Shown here one piece after another: positions 43,801 through 56,581 of a DNA stretch of 64,000 nucleotides. The notes beneath the pieces were generated by a model. That model had not been told where the DNA came from. It did no database searches and saw nothing but the letters and a program-made list of their open reading frames with translations. The stretch comes from Grammothele lineata. Its lineage: Eukaryota; Basidiomycota; Agaricomycetes; Polyporales; Polyporaceae. The translations under genes were made by a program, and so were the position numbers. The stretch spans positions 62,001-126,000 of the forward strand of contig NDFF03000327.1 of NCBI GenBank assembly GCA_002150815.3. Direction: 5' to 3'. Every line of letters begins with the position of its first letter. Within the stretch, counting starts at the first letter, position 1.

Positions 43801-46800
43801 AGATTAAAAGTTGTGGATGTCTCCAGGCGTGGCCAGTACTGAGTATGTATGAAAACGTCTGAACGCCTATAATTGATGTACAGAAATCATTCTCGTGGCC
43901 GAGCAGGCATACTGTGTAGCGTACAAGGGGATTCTACATCATGAATCACACTCCCATGTACAATCCGTCCATCTACTTCTCACTTGTTGTGTGTGCCAAT
44001 ACGTCAAGCTGTGACGATCGACACAAACTGTTCCTCGTCCCTGAGGTGCACGCTTCTGGTGGTGGTTGGTCAGTAGCGCGACACGGGGTGCTCCGGAAAA
44101 CGAGTCTTACCTTGCTGTCCGTTGCGCACTCATTCGCATTCCGACATGTCGATGACCACCGGGCCTTTTCCGTGTACCCAGAATGCCACCCGATGGTTAT
44201 AACTAGTCGAAAATTCCTTCCTCCAACGATAGTCCTTCACCTTAGGCTGCTGATCCCTCCAACTCGGCGGCACCCAGCACATACGACGATGTTTCCCGTC
44301 ACGATGAACGCGCCATATCCACCCGTCCTTGAGGAAGTAGTGCGACAGGGGAGTCAAAGTGTCGCTCCTTCCGGTGTCTGCTCGCTCCTGTTCCTCGCGC
44401 TGCGCCGCGAGCGGCCAGTGCTCACGGGAGTTGAGCGGCACGTAGCCTTTGTCCGTGAGGATTCCGCGGCCGTCTGGTGAGAACTCCATTCTGTAAATTC
44501 TTCCGTACGATGGCTCGGCGCTGTACATGCTCATGAGCTGCGTGGAGGGCATATCATGATTGCTGTCGGACATGGGCTCTGTTGACGATGGCGGCGAGAC
44601 GAAGGGGGAAAGGTCCCATATGCTGACATTGCGATACAGGTTTGCACCGATGGCGCGGGTCGCATCAGAAGACAAGGCCAGTGCCCGCATTATGTCATTG
44701 CAGTGGGACTTCCAGATGCACTGTCCTGAACGGAGGTCGTACAAGCGCAGTAGGTTGCATGAGGAGCCGTCTCCTGTCGAGTAAATCCTCAATATATATT
44801 TACCACCTAACTGGAAGAGAGGCAGAGACTCTCACCTCTGCTTTCTTGAGAGTATGCATAGAGGAAAACAAACGGTGCGGCCGATGCTGTAGCCACCTCT
44901 AGATGCTCAAAACGCCCTGGCTCTACAGCGATCGCTCGAGGGGAATCCGAAGTTGTGGAATCGCAGACGTAGATCCAACTCTGAGACTGGTATGAGAGGA
45001 TGTATCGTGAGCCGTCTCCCAGTCCTCCCTCCACATACTTTGAGTATCTAGATGGCCTAAACACCCAAGAGTCGCTTTTATTCCCAGGCGCTGCTATGTT
45101 CCAGGAGGAAATGTAGACTGTGTCCTTGTCTGCGCACCACACGAAGAGTCGGGATCCGTCCGGCGACCACATCATATGCCGTACCGTGCACCCCTCTCTG
45201 GCATGAACGCCATCTCGATGGATCTCCTTGCCATCCCGGACGTCCCAGATTTGGATGCTGAACGAATCCTCCTGTGAGACAGCAAGGAGGTCGCCTGTAG
45301 GAGAGAGTGCGACAGTCGTTTCGGCAGGGGTGGTAAGAGGGCTAGAGTCGCCATCGTCGACCTTTGTGTCCCCATGATCCTGTCTCTGAATCAAGGCGTA
45401 GTCCCAGACGTTCAAGGAACTCCCGGAGGTTGTGACGAAGTGAGATCCATCCGGGGAGAAGCGCACGGCGTCGATCTCGGCCGGTGTTTCGACTCGAAGG
45501 ACCTTTGGGGTGAGTGTAGGTGAGTGCAAGTCGCCGGTGACGTCCCATAGGAGAATTGAGCTCGTGGTGCCATTGTACTGCTGAGCGAAGACTCGCAAGC
45601 TACTGCCATCTGAGGTGAAGTCGAGGCACAAAATTCGACGCGTAGCGTCGACAGTTACGGTGGCGAGTTGTGTCTCCGACGCCCTATTCCAGAGAACTAC
45701 TGTGTTGTCTTTACATTGGCAAGCGACGACGTAGTCCTCGGGAGATATGGCTATGTTTTGGAGAGGCTGAGTGTGCTTCAGCAGGCGTGGATTGGAGGGA
45801 TCGTTGATGAGCCACATTCTGCACACTCTGTCGTCGCATCCAGCCAGTAGGACGGTGCCACCATCACGAGAGAAGGTTACCGAGCGAATCTGTGTTCGCA
45901 GACCATGATCCAGGGAGGAGGAGGGTGTAGATTCGTCTGAAGGCGCAGGCGGATATAGGAACGATTTTCCGTCTGCCAAGTCTCGCAAGGTCACTCTGTG
46001 CACTTCATCTTCTATCGATGCAAGGTAGCGTCCGTCGGGAGAATACACCACCTGGGTAATGTACGACGATTTCTGAGCTCCGGCCTTCCATGATTCCCGG
46101 CATGTTCCGCTCGCGATATCCCAGATGTATATATTGCCTCTGTTTGACCCTACAGCAACTGATCTTCCATCCGGTGAATAGGACACAGACCAGGCCGATT
46201 CCTCATCTTGAGCACCAAAAGGCTGGAAGACATGCAGCTGAGCGCCCGTGCGAGCGTGCCAGATTCGAACTGCATCCTCGGAACCAGAAACGATATGCTC
46301 CCCACTCGGCGAGTAGGCAACACAAGATCTAGGAGCGCCTTGTGGGTCTTCCATGGTGATGATATTTGCGCTCCATTGACTATCAAGTCCGAGGCCCACG
46401 CGACAATTTCCGCGCAGCTCATGAGCGTATGTGGACCGGATGGAGGATGAGGAAGGGCAGAGGGGAAGGGCTGTGCGATAGATGTGGCCGGCAGATCGGC
46501 TGATCGCGGGATAAAATTTGAGGACCATGCGCTCGCAGTCGTAGAGTAGGTCAGGGATATTTGTTGGAGGAAGGGGCAGCTCCTGTTATATATCAGGCGT
46601 TAGATAGGGGTATAATTTCTTACCGGTGACGGTACATACCTTCAAGACGCCGCGAGCGCTCTGAAGTGCTTCAACAGCATTGTCGATTTCTCCTAGAACA
46701 CTGAGCACCTCGAGCCACTGCAGGAGATGACATCTGCAGAATATTCCCAAGATATCAAGAAGCTCCTGATCTACGAGCGCGCCGCCACGGGACAAGTGAT

Positions 46801-49195
46801 GCGACCAGTTCTTGCACGCGTACTGCAGATGGAGAGGGATCCAGCGCGCAATCCGTATACCAAGGTCTTCGACGTCGCTGTTGAGAACAGACGTACCCTC
46901 CACTTGGCATATGTTTTGCCGAAGGCCTCTATTCATTTCCAGGATGCAGTACTTTGCCAGGAGAGTATGTTGGGGTTGTGGTGATACTGTGAGGTCCGTC
47001 CGTGAGCATCGCAGAGCGTCAGTGAGAAAGTCTTGGAACGATGGATGAATTGTGCGGATGACGTCCCTGTCTCCCTCAGGTACAACGAAAAGAGAGTGGA
47101 GACGCTGTAACGCTTGCGTCACGCTGCCAGGTTCTTGAAAGAGGAGTACCTCCAAACTTTTCGCAGAGAGCTGATCCCGCAGGAGGACGACTGACCCCAT
47201 CACCAACTTCAGTTGTGCTGCGCTAGAGCGGGTAATGCGTGGAAATGCGGACTGGAGGACCTGTAGGTAGAGCACGTCAAGGTGGGAATATGGGGATGTA
47301 CGAAGCTCCGGATGAGTGGTAGTCCTCGCAGAGAGCAAGATGTCGAGCTGCTTCGCTGGGCCGTGGACCTCGGTACGGTCGGCAACAAACTTGACCGTGG
47401 TCGCTGCAAAAATGAAAAGTCCTCCCGCAAGCACGGTGAGTTGCTTGATGCGCTCTGCTCCAGGCCAGTCGTCTCCCAGAATCGTACTGTTGCTAGTCTG
47501 CACCCGACGAAGCTGGACGGTGAGATATTTGGTAATATCTCGCGTAACCAAACCCTCGGGTACAGAGGCGATATTGATCTCGTGCTTGTGTGCGAGAAGC
47601 TCCTGCCTTCTGAACCCTTGGACGATGTGATCATCGGGTCGACTTGTGATGATGAACTTCAGGGGCGAGAGATCGTCAACGCGCCCACAGAGCGCCACCA
47701 AGATAGTAGAGATGGGTTCATTGTCTACACACTCGTCGAGAGCATCGATGAGGACCACTTTTCCGGAAAACGCATCTCTGACGGTGCGCATTGGTTCGAC
47801 GATCAGCTTCTCGAGCTGGCGAGAAGGGAGTGAGTGATGGATGTCTGGGTTGACTTTGACAACCGCTTTAACTGCTTCCAGGAAGGGCGGGCATAGCAGA
47901 GCGAGGTGGAATGCGATGGTGGGGAAAATGAGCTGAATGTTGGAACGGTCGCCGAAACGGGAACAGAAGAAGCTGGCGCCTAGGCAGGCACGACGATCGC
48001 ACCAATTCGCGACAGTCTGAGCGATAGTCGATTTCCCAGAACCTGCCCAGCCGTTTATCCACACGATGGAACATGTCGAAGGAATTATATCGACAAGACG
48101 AAGGGTGCCCGTGTCGCCTCCGCAGCTGACTGGATCAATCCAAACGTAGACTGATTGTAGAACCTCCGCGCGCGTTCCGCCTTCACACGTAACCCTGCCG
48201 CTATTGGTATCAAATCGCGCTTGGCTAGCATAACGCAGGCCCGGAACAGCTACGCAGAATTGTTGGAGATGTTACAGATACTAAGTAAGGCCGATATACT
48301 CACCGGTCATTCTAGACAGATTATCAATGATGCGATCTCCCTCTTCATGAACTTGCTTGGGGATTGCGTCGATTTTGTACTCGACATGATCAAATCGTTC
48401 TTCAATACGACCGCTGAGCTCCTACGATAGAAATTGTGTGAGAAAGAGGGTCTCTCGATACATGATGATAACGCTCACATCAATTGCAATGTACGTCGAC
48501 AGACTCATTGAGGCCTATGCAAATTGATGGCTCGTCACGCGGTCCCAGAAGCATCGTACATGAAGAACGTACCGTGAAAGAGTGAATATGCCATACTAGA
48601 GTCTGCATATGTTCATCCAGAGCTTCCTCTATGGCGCTGGTCTGAAAGAATCTCGATATCCCGTGTTTACGCTTGAGCTGGCTGAGCTCGGTAACAACTT
48701 GCTGCACGCGTCTGTGAAAGCGAGTAACGGCACTTAGCAGAGAGGTTCCAAGTTACAGTGGGAGTGATTTACTTATCGAACAAATCTAGCTGTGACTTGA
48801 GCGTCGCTGGCCACTCGTCCAAGCTTCGAGGTATCGCATTCTTTGTGAGCCCATTTAGATCGTTGACGTAACCTTCCAGGGTCTTTATTGATTCCTCATT
48901 AGAGCCATACTTCTGGGGACGTCAACGCATTTTTAGTGGACGTCAATACTAGAACGGTGAATATAGAAGTAAGACATGCCTCGTACACCTCAAGGAATGC
49001 CAATATTCCACCAGCCACCGATTGGAGAGGAGGACAGGCGGACGAAACTTCTTTCGTAATGACCAGCGCTGTACGAAGACTTCCCATTACGCCTTTCTTC
49101 AAGTTCGGTCTGTGTACCGACTTGGGTATAGAATCCTTGGCCTGAGCAGTCATAGTACAGTCATTAGTATATAGTGACGTATTATAACCCGCCAA
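40815..49195. repeat. Segmental duplication, copy B
   Basis: The partner of 20,755-29,050. The STAND gene is intact here. The proximal end begins with a relic frame reading PYWEPPELYSMGIVHEG against PYWKPVDLEFPGTVDE in copy A, both followed by VLVLA. Differences between copies are mostly substitutions with scattered short indels, so the duplication is not recent. Confidence 0.85.
41200..44129. other. Downstream part of copy B, relic or non-coding
   Basis: Counterpart of 21,130-24,063. Frames open in one copy are broken in the other (for example the 65-codon frame at 23,198-23,395 meets a stop here near 43,400), so no protein-coding constraint is seen. The DNA identity is still high, which dates the duplication rather than indicating function. 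Confidence 0.5.
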
Positions 49196-49660
49196 ACCTC
49201 AAGAGATCGTGCATCAACAGCGATAGCAGTTTTCGGCGTTGGTGGTGAAGGGAATGAGGAGCCGCGATAGATCACTCACCTTCTTTATGATATTATCAAA
49301 TTTAGCACGCATGGTATCCAAGCCTCCCGTGATAGTTTCTGCTGCCTTGTGTCTGTGATCTTGGAACTGCGTTTTGAGGGGACAAATCGATCTTGCTAGG
49401 TCGCACGGGAGTTCAGTGAACGAGGAGGGGAGGTCTTCTGGTTTCGAGTGAAATCCTGGTTCTGTTTGGTTCAAGGCGACAATACCACTTTCAATGCTCG
49501 CGTTGACGTAGTTGCTCAAGCGAATTACTGGATATCGAGAGAGGTGCTGGAAGAAAAGGAGCAGGTTGCTTGCCAGAACGTGTCTGCGCTGATACTGTCT
49601 ATGTGCGCCTAAAGCCTCATGGACAACGAGTGCTGTGCACGTGGGGAGGTTCTCACGCAA
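44130..49660 (-). CDS. NACHT-WD40 STAND protein B (intact)
   Basis: Paralog of STAND A with an unbroken C-terminus. The N-terminal helices include SLRTALVITKEVSSACPPLQ and, in the next exons, KYGSNEESIKTLEGYVNDLN and RIEERFDHVEYKIDAIPKQV. The NACHT exon (about 48,200-46,640) has Walker A GWAGSGKSTIAQT, Walker B VVLIDALDECVD and FIITSRPDDHI. After an intron (about 46,575-46,640) comes the WD40 exon (SPSGEHIVSGSEDAVRIW, SPDGRYLASIED, SPDGSHFVTTSG) and a last exon ending GKGPVVIDMSECE. An additional upstream exon (49,284-49,660, containing LSNYVNASIESGIVALNQTE) splices in phase to AKDSIPKSVHRPN and has no counterpart in copy A; a start was not found for it, so the 5' end is uncertain (an ATG at 49,153 or 49,312 is an alternative). 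The NTPase motifs are complete, so it could act as a functional switch. Confidence 0.85.
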
Positions 49661-50053
49661 TCTAATAAGTATCTACAGTGGCGGGGACATGGAAGACCTT
49701 CAAGATGAAAGATCAGACAGAGACATTGACAGCGATGAAGCTCTATAATGATCAGACTCCATAATCTGTTGCCCGGACTCGCCGATATCTGGCGTCCTTT
49801 GTACCATGTGAGGTACTAACGACGGGCACTGAATTTCTGCGAATCGTGTTCAGCGCGAGCGCATCGACTCTGGCGTCCTGCACGAGTGCAGGTCCAACTA
49901 CACGGCTACGGAACAAATCTGCATGGTCGAGCGCGGCACGTATGTACCTCCGGATGGAATGTCATCGCGGAATTACAGCCAATACACGAGGATCTAGCAT
50001 ACACCTAGATGTCCGAATAAGCGATAGAAGCTAGACAACGATAACACCCGCAC
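49661..50053. other. Intergenic region
   Basis: Upstream of STAND B and downstream of the next minus-strand gene. It may hide the true first exon and promoter of STAND B. Nothing else is seen. Confidence 0.4.
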
Positions 50054-51357
50054 CTATGATACAACCTCTCCCTCCACTTTCCCCTTCAAATCGTCCTTCC
50101 CTTCCTCCCAAGGCACCCGCGCACACCCAATCACGTACTCGCCCAGTATCCCCTCCTCCTCCCCAACCACGTTCTCCTCCACCCTCGCGCGCTCCTTACC
50201 CGTGTCCCTACTCCCAACACTCCCAACACTTCCCGAGCTCTCCGAACTGTCGCGCTTCCCCGCCCCATCACGCGCCTCCAGATCTTTCGCGCGCACCCGC
50301 CTCGCGCGCGCACGCTCGGGCGAGGGCATCGCGAGGAGCACGAGCACCTCCACGGCTTCCGCGGGGGGCCTGTCGTCCGCCGTCAGCGCCGCCATGGGAT
50401 GACTCTCCCCCTGCCCGTCCCCGCTTCCCGACCCCGACGCTGCCCCAGACGCGGGCGTGCGCTGGCCCTGCATCGACCCCCGCGCGGACCCGGGGAGCGA
50501 GTCTGGGTGAGGGACGAGCGGCCTCGCGAGCCAATGCGGGATCCGGCGGCCACGCCAGCGCAACTCAGGCTGCTGTTGGGACCTAGACGCAGGCGAGGTG
50601 GGAGATTGAGGAGCTATCGAAGCGGGGGCGGTCGTCGGCAGCCGGGCGAAAGCGCGCAGGGCCCCGCGGTAAGGCACGAACGCGATCCCGCCTGTTGACC
50701 AGCCGAGGAGCGAAGCGGGGGAGGGGTCTGCGGGCGAGGACGGGGACGGTTGGGAGGGCGGAGATGTCGTGGCGGGGTCGGGCTTCGGCGCGGGGCGGAC
50801 GAGCGTTGCGCAGAGCGGCTGCGTGCGTGGAGGAACGCGGACGCGGGGCCAGGCGCAAGTCAGGGCGAGAGTGCGGGTGCGGGTGCGGGGCAAAGACTAT
50901 TGGCTCCGAGTGCGCGGGGATGCGAACGGGGATGGGGGCTCACCGTGAGTTTCTCCCAAGAGGGCCGCTTCTCGCACTCCAAGTCCGCCGCGCCGGCGCG
51001 GGCGTCGCGCTCGCACCTGGACTCGCACTCGCACGGGAAGACGTCCCAGAGGAGGGGGCGCACGCGTGTGTTCACCGCGTTGCGCCCCCCGCGCGCGCTG
51101 CCACCGCCGGGGCCGCCGACGACTTGGATGCCCAGGTTGCGCCGGAGACCGCGCGAGACGCGGCGAGAACCTAAGCCGCATCCGAGGAAAAACAGGAAGA
51201 TGGCGACAAAGGTGACCAGGAAGCTGAACGGGAGGGACGAGGTTGGGTTGGGCGAGCTAGGGTTCGGGTCACGGTTGCGGGCGTTGGAGGGTGAGGGCGA
51301 AGCACTGTTCGTGGTGGATGCCGTGAAAGTGTCGAAGGATGACGACGAAGACGCCAT
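50054..51357 (-). CDS. Ser/Pro-rich single-pass membrane protein
   Basis: About 415 residues in two exons. The ATG at 51,357 begins a short Ser/Asn/Pro-rich N-terminus without a cleavable signal, then one membrane span (FSFLVTFVAIFLFFLGCG). The following basic segment (RRVSRGLRR) suggests the C-terminal part is cytosolic. A GTGAGC donor after SWEKLT and an acceptor at about 50,895 lead to a long Pro/Ser/Arg-rich, disordered region with WSTGGIAFVPYRGAL, MAALTADDRPP and an acidic ending (EENVVGEEEGILGEYVIG). Similar layouts, a stub, a span and a disordered tail, are common uncharacterised basidiomycete proteins. I recognise no domain. High GC makes all other frames open here. Confidence 0.6.
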
Positions 51358-53686
51358 GGTGGGCCTTGATACCGATAGCGTGTGGGGGTCGTGAGGGGCT
51401 CGTCAAGTCGTCAATGTTGAATGAGGTGTCCAGGCGGCGGAAAGATGAGGTTCAGTCCATGGAGGTCGTGTGCGGAGCGCAGATGGACGCTGCGAGAAGA
51501 GGGAGGAGGCAGAAGGCGGGTGGGAGAAGAGGATATAGGCGTGCGGACGTTGGGTGCGCATGAGAAGCTCGGGCCGGGGGATGGCGGGAGGATGGAAGAC
51601 GGTCGAAGGCGGGCGGCCGAGCGTATCCAGCCCGGCGTGCCCGCTCACACGACCGCCCGAAATACGGTGGCGGCTGCTGCGCCCGACGCTTCTCGGGCCA
51701 GATCCGTGGGTGTCCTCGCCGTCGGGGGGCTCACAGCTCCTCCTTGGGCCTCGCTCGTTCACACTCGACGCCGGCCATAGCGCCGCCGCAGGCCGATCTT
51801 GACTGATCGCACGTCCATGGCTCGACGGTGGCGAGGCAGCGTCTGGCGTCCCTTCGCTCTTATCTGCCACCCTCTGGGAACCACCGCCGTCAAACCGGGG
51901 TCCTCGTCGGCGTCCACTGCAACCTGCAGCGCCCGGCAAACCAATCGCAGGACCCTCTTTTGCATGGAATGCCCGGGCAGAAACAATCGGCCCAGGACGT
52001 CTCATGCGCTAGCGCTCACGAAGCCATCCTGGCTCGTGGAGGGCGATCCTTCCCACAGTCTGAGTTTAGCTATTTTCTCGGTAGAATTGCGCTCGCCGTT
52101 TTGTTGCCCCGCTCGAGGACTCTGTAGAATCTCCTAACGAGTTGGAAGTGCAGCCCACTCAAAGCCACTGTCCTAATAGATAGCAAGACAGCACATATTT
52201 CACGTGGGATAGCCCCGATCGAGCCTCGCGGTGGCGTCGCGTCGGTCTCGAAACACGTGGGTTTGGCGTCACAGATTCCCCGTCGCTGATCCGAATCGAC
52301 TCGCCTTGCGCGTCCTGACGTCATGGACTGGCGTGAGCATCCATGAGCACTTCGCCCAAATACTCTCCGCGGTGGACACTAGCTATCTGAGTTGGCACGA
52401 AGTGAGTGCCCCTTCCTGCAGCGGAGGTCGTGAGCGTATGAACGTTAATGTTTTCGAGCGAGGATCCAGCGTTTCTCCCTTCACTTCACCTTAGCATGTA
52501 CTTGAAGCATGGCCCAAAATGCTAGTCCGGCGTGAGTCAACACAGGGCCTCGCGCGTACCTACCTCGCAAACGACTGCGCCTCGCGGAGGACCTGTGCGC
52601 TAGCCTCTGCTGAGCGTCGAGAACTCGATATGAGCCTAATGTGTTGACCGGGATAGGCCCTAGGGAGCGCGAGCAGGTCGCGACTTGAGATCACATCTAG
52701 TACGCTAAGCTTGTGTTGTAGTACCATCAGGCTTTTTCGCATCACGCTTGAGAGGAGTATCGAGCCTTATGCTCGCTGGTCTACGACGGTGGCCAATATG
52801 AAGAACGCGGGGAGAAGCGAAGGTACTCACACAGCGGGGCACCTTCATTGCGAATCGACAAGAAGGTCAAGTATCTAGGCGTGAAAAGGCAAAGTGGACG
52901 ACCGGTGTGCAGGAAGTGTTGTAGCGAGAGACCAGATAGGAGGGACTATATACCCACATGGCGGCGGCTGACACGGCCTTGCGAGCACGCCAGCCGCCCG
53001 ATCGACCTGCGCGGCTGACGACTAGGAGGGAGGCCAGTTCGGGTGGGCTGACATCCGTCGGAATTGGTAGCGCGCATAACCGCGAGCACTTCCAGTGGTG
53101 TGCGCCTAGGAAGGTGGGGATGTCTACCAGAGGAGCCACGCGATAGATGTACAGATGGAATATGGAAGGACTCACACGGTTTGTCCACTCAAGTACATGT
53201 CGCGTCTCCGTGCGGCGGCAGCTGGCGCGCTGAGGGTATAGGCGCGAGAGCGTTCGCGGGATGAGGAACCTCGACTGTAGACTGGCGGAGGTAGAAAGAG
53301 TGCTTGAAGGGGCAGATGGAGACTAGGGGTAGAGGAGCGGAGTCAAAGGCAGCTAAAGGGAAGGCGATATTGGGATGAAGTTTATGTCCAGGCGTTAGAG
53401 GCTGACAATGGAGGCTTGCGACGTGTCAGCAGTCCGCCCCCCGATGATCCTCTGATCGGTACTGGCTGACACGTCTCCTGAGCCCTTGAGCAGCAGAGGA
53501 ACGGATCGCGGGGAACTTAGATATTGTTCGCTTGCGGGTGAAGGAAGATCGACCACGGGGGATTCACCAGACAACCAAAAACAAGCAGCTCACCGAGTTC
53601 CTCAATGACGCGGTACTGCCCTCAAGTCACACGAAACGCCAGAGCGAAAACGTGCCATTCACCACAAACACCCCAACATCACAACA
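51358..53686. other. Intergenic region without a supported gene
   Basis: 2.3 kb. The 200-codon minus-strand frame at 51,403-52,005 is GC-driven, rich in Arg, Pro and Ser, and has no domain. The rest holds only short frames. It includes the promoter of the membrane protein gene and the 3' UTR of the heme-pathway gene. Confidence 0.45.
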
Positions 53687-55531
53687 TCACACCTCCACCT
53701 CCAACGCCAACGCCGCCCTCCTCCCGCCCTCCACACAATCACCCACACTCACGCCCCCGACGCCCGCCCCGACGACCGCCGCGTTCGGGCCCCACCGCTC
53801 GCGCACGGCCGCCTCGAGCTCCTGCATGCGCGCGACGTGCCCGACGGTCGGCGTCGGGATGCAGTCGCGGTGCTCCCGCACGCGGACCGCGCACGGCTGG
53901 GGGAGCGGTTCCGTGCGCCCGAGGTGGGTCTGGAGGGTGGCGAGCAGCGTTGGGAGGAACGAGGGGCTTGAGGGGGAGGGGGAGGGTGGGCCGTGGGGGC
54001 CGCCGAGCATCACTGTGAGTTTCGTGAAGGTGGGGTTCGAGTGAGGGAGTGAGGGGGTTGAGGAGGGGGAGAGGGAGAGGGAGGTGTCTTGAGCGGCGAG
54101 CGCGCACGAGTCGAATACGGTGCCGAGCATGCCGAGGGAGGATGAGGGGCGGTAGTCGGCATGCGGACGGGGGATGAGGTAGCCGAATCCAGGTGGGTGG
54201 ATAGGTGTTGCGGCTGGAGGGAAGATGAGGTTGACGACGGTGACGGAGGAGGTAGGATTGGCGAGAAGGTGGGGAAGGGTGGGGAGAGATTGGCTGTTTG
54301 GAGGATGGGCGGCAGTGGAAGAGGAGATGAGGAGCTGGTGAAGACTTAGTAGAGGTATTGCGCTGATCAAGTGTGATGAGGAGATGCGCCGTCCTGACTG
54401 CGTGGCCACCTGCACAAGGGACCATGGTTGGCAAGAAACCGCGACAGATAGCGTAATCAGACTCACCTCGTACCCGGAGCTAGCGGTATTCCTCCCAACT
54501 GCTGCAACTGGGTCCTCTTTAACAACCTCCACATTCTCCTGGCTCCGAAGCCGCTCCACCATCGCGTCCGTGAGGGTTTGCATTCCGTCCTTGAACGAGT
54601 ACACGCTCACACCCTTCATGAGCTGCGGAACCTTCCCAAGTTCGTACTCGTCCTCCGCGCTTGCAACCTTCGCCCCCGGCCACAACTCGGACAGCATCTC
54701 CTTGAGAGCGCCACGGACGACGCTACCCCTGCCACTCTCCTCAAGGCGTAAGAGGGCGGCAAAAGCGGCGCGCACGCTAAGTAGCGTTGAGTCTGCGGCG
54801 TATATCCCGTGGACGAGGGCGCTTCCGAAGGTTTGTGCGAAGTCGGCGCCGAAATGACGAGTGAGGAAGGCATCGACCGACTCGTCATAGGGCGCTGTGG
54901 TATTCAGCACTGACAAACTAACGTGAGTGCTGGGCTCATCGAGGAACACAGGTGGTATTACCTCTACTACGTGGCCGGAGTGCGTCTCGTGCCACCGCCG
55001 GTATGAGGACCTTCGCCAGGGGAGAACGGAGAAGGGCAAAAAGAGAGCCAGGAATAGTGACCAGACCGTCCGCGCCCGGGATATGAAGAAAGCGGTTTCG
55101 AGCCGCCGGGGCGCTGCGAGGAACCGTGATTACTGAGGGTCCTAAGTCGAGGAGATGGATCTACGTGGAGGGCTAGTCAACATGAGCGACGTCGCACAAC
55201 AAAAGGATGTTATAGAGATCGCCCGGGGCATCACAGCTCGCTTCACTGTGTGCGCACACAGCGAGAAGTAGGTAGAGAGACTACTCACAAGCTCTAGGAT
55301 AGCCTTGGACGCAGGACGTAGAGTGCGCGGCCCACTCTCTAGCAACACCTCCGCTTTATGACCCTGCCCATCTTCCACTTGGACTCGCTCCGCACGTATC
55401 CATCCTCCAAGTCTCGATGCCTTTTCCACGAGGACGATGCGCGTGCCGGAGCGAGCAGGAAAACGTCGGGCGAGATGGAAGGCCGCAGAAAGGCCTGAGA
55501 CGCCTCCACCGAGGACCGTAACTGAGGCCAT
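53687..55531 (-). CDS. HEM14: Protoporphyrinogen oxidase
   Basis: The mitochondrial inner-membrane flavoenzyme that oxidises protoporphyrinogen IX to protoporphyrin IX, the penultimate step of heme synthesis. About 520 residues in four exons. The ATG at 55,531 opens directly into the FAD-binding Rossmann motif SVTVLGGGVSGLSAAFHLA, followed by EKASRLGGWI and ESGPRTLRP. Exon 2 has DLGPSVITVPRSAPAARNRF; exon 3 joins as APYDESVDAFLTRHFGADFA with FGSALVHGIYA and LMKGVSVYSFKDGMQTL. Exon 4 holds HPPGFGYLIPR, GMLGTVFDSC, LTVMLGGPHG and the second FAD motif GPNAAVVGAGVGGVSVGDCV. These are the standard conserved blocks of eukaryotic PPOX. There is no obvious N-terminal presequence, as in many members. 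The Gly/Pro-rich linkers are longer than usual. Confidence 0.95.
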
Positions 55532-56581
55532 GAGGTAGGTATGTCGTGCGCGCGAGTACGGCACAGACAACCGCGGGCCGCGGGGGGTGTTTCTTGCGCG
55601 GATTCGGGGGCTAGAGCCTGGGATAGAGGCGACGTGTCGTGAAAACCATGACGAGCGAGAGGGATGGGAGAAGTTGTCGAGGCCAGCCCGAGACTCGCGC
55701 CGACGTGCTCACACGCACGTGAGCGCAGTTGCACCGCGGGCCGCGGCCCGCGGGCGGCTCCGCGTCTTTGCACTCTGCCAGTGCCTCGACGTCGATTCGA
55801 CTTCTGAGTTGTCCCCTTCCTGTGCGCCGTCGGTCGCTCCTGGTGTCAAGTGCCAGTAATATCGCATGCTTTCTTGTCTCTCTAGATTCTTAACCGCTTA
55901 CGCTCTCACGACATTGCCGCGAGGTACATTTCATTCTCCATACAAGCCGTGGCGTTGCTGATATGAACCCTTACTTTAAAGTTAGGTTTTCACCTTCAGC
56001 TGAGAGGACCGGATGCCGTAGCAGCGATGTCTATGTCTACCGAAGGACCTCACTGAACCGGCCTAAGACAACTCGCGGACGGAGTGCACCTCTGTCCGGT
56101 CGGTGCCAATAGCGCGTTCGGGATGACATGCCCGTTTCCGGTTCCGATACGGACACAGGCTGGTCAGGCAGCGCCCGCGAGATAACGCTCTTTTGACGGC
56201 CTCGTCTAGCAAAGACAACCTGTGGTTCTCGTCATCCTCATGTTGCAAACCTTCCGTAGCGCATCCAATCCTCGGAGTCTCGGACAAGGATGTATTGCTT
56301 ACCTTCTCCATCGGTACCCAACGCGCTTCCCCGTCTCCATCGCGCCGGCTACTCCTCCGATTATTAGCGCCACCAAATGTCAACCACTAGCTCGAAAGTG
56401 ATCGGAATGTCGACCGGTGTCGCGGCGGGCGCTGCTGATCTGCCACAGCGGCGACGGTAGCCCTGGTGGCCTCGGAGTCGGTACAAAAGCCACCCTCGCG
56501 CAATGCATCAAGCAGGATCCTCCCATCCGTGTTGCTCCTTTCGATACCCCTCGTTACCTTCCCCCTCTTCCACTTCCCAAT
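55532..56581. other. Divergent intergenic region
   Basis: About 1 kb between the heme-pathway gene and the secreted glycoprotein gene. No supported gene. A TACAAAAG element at about 56,480 is about 100 bases before the downstream ATG and could serve as a weak TATA box. Confidence 0.45.

Noticed and set aside
51403..52005. Minus-strand frame of 200 codons upstream of the membrane protein gene
   Set aside because: It is Arg/Pro/Ser-rich, open on both strands and without motifs. It lies where a promoter is expected.
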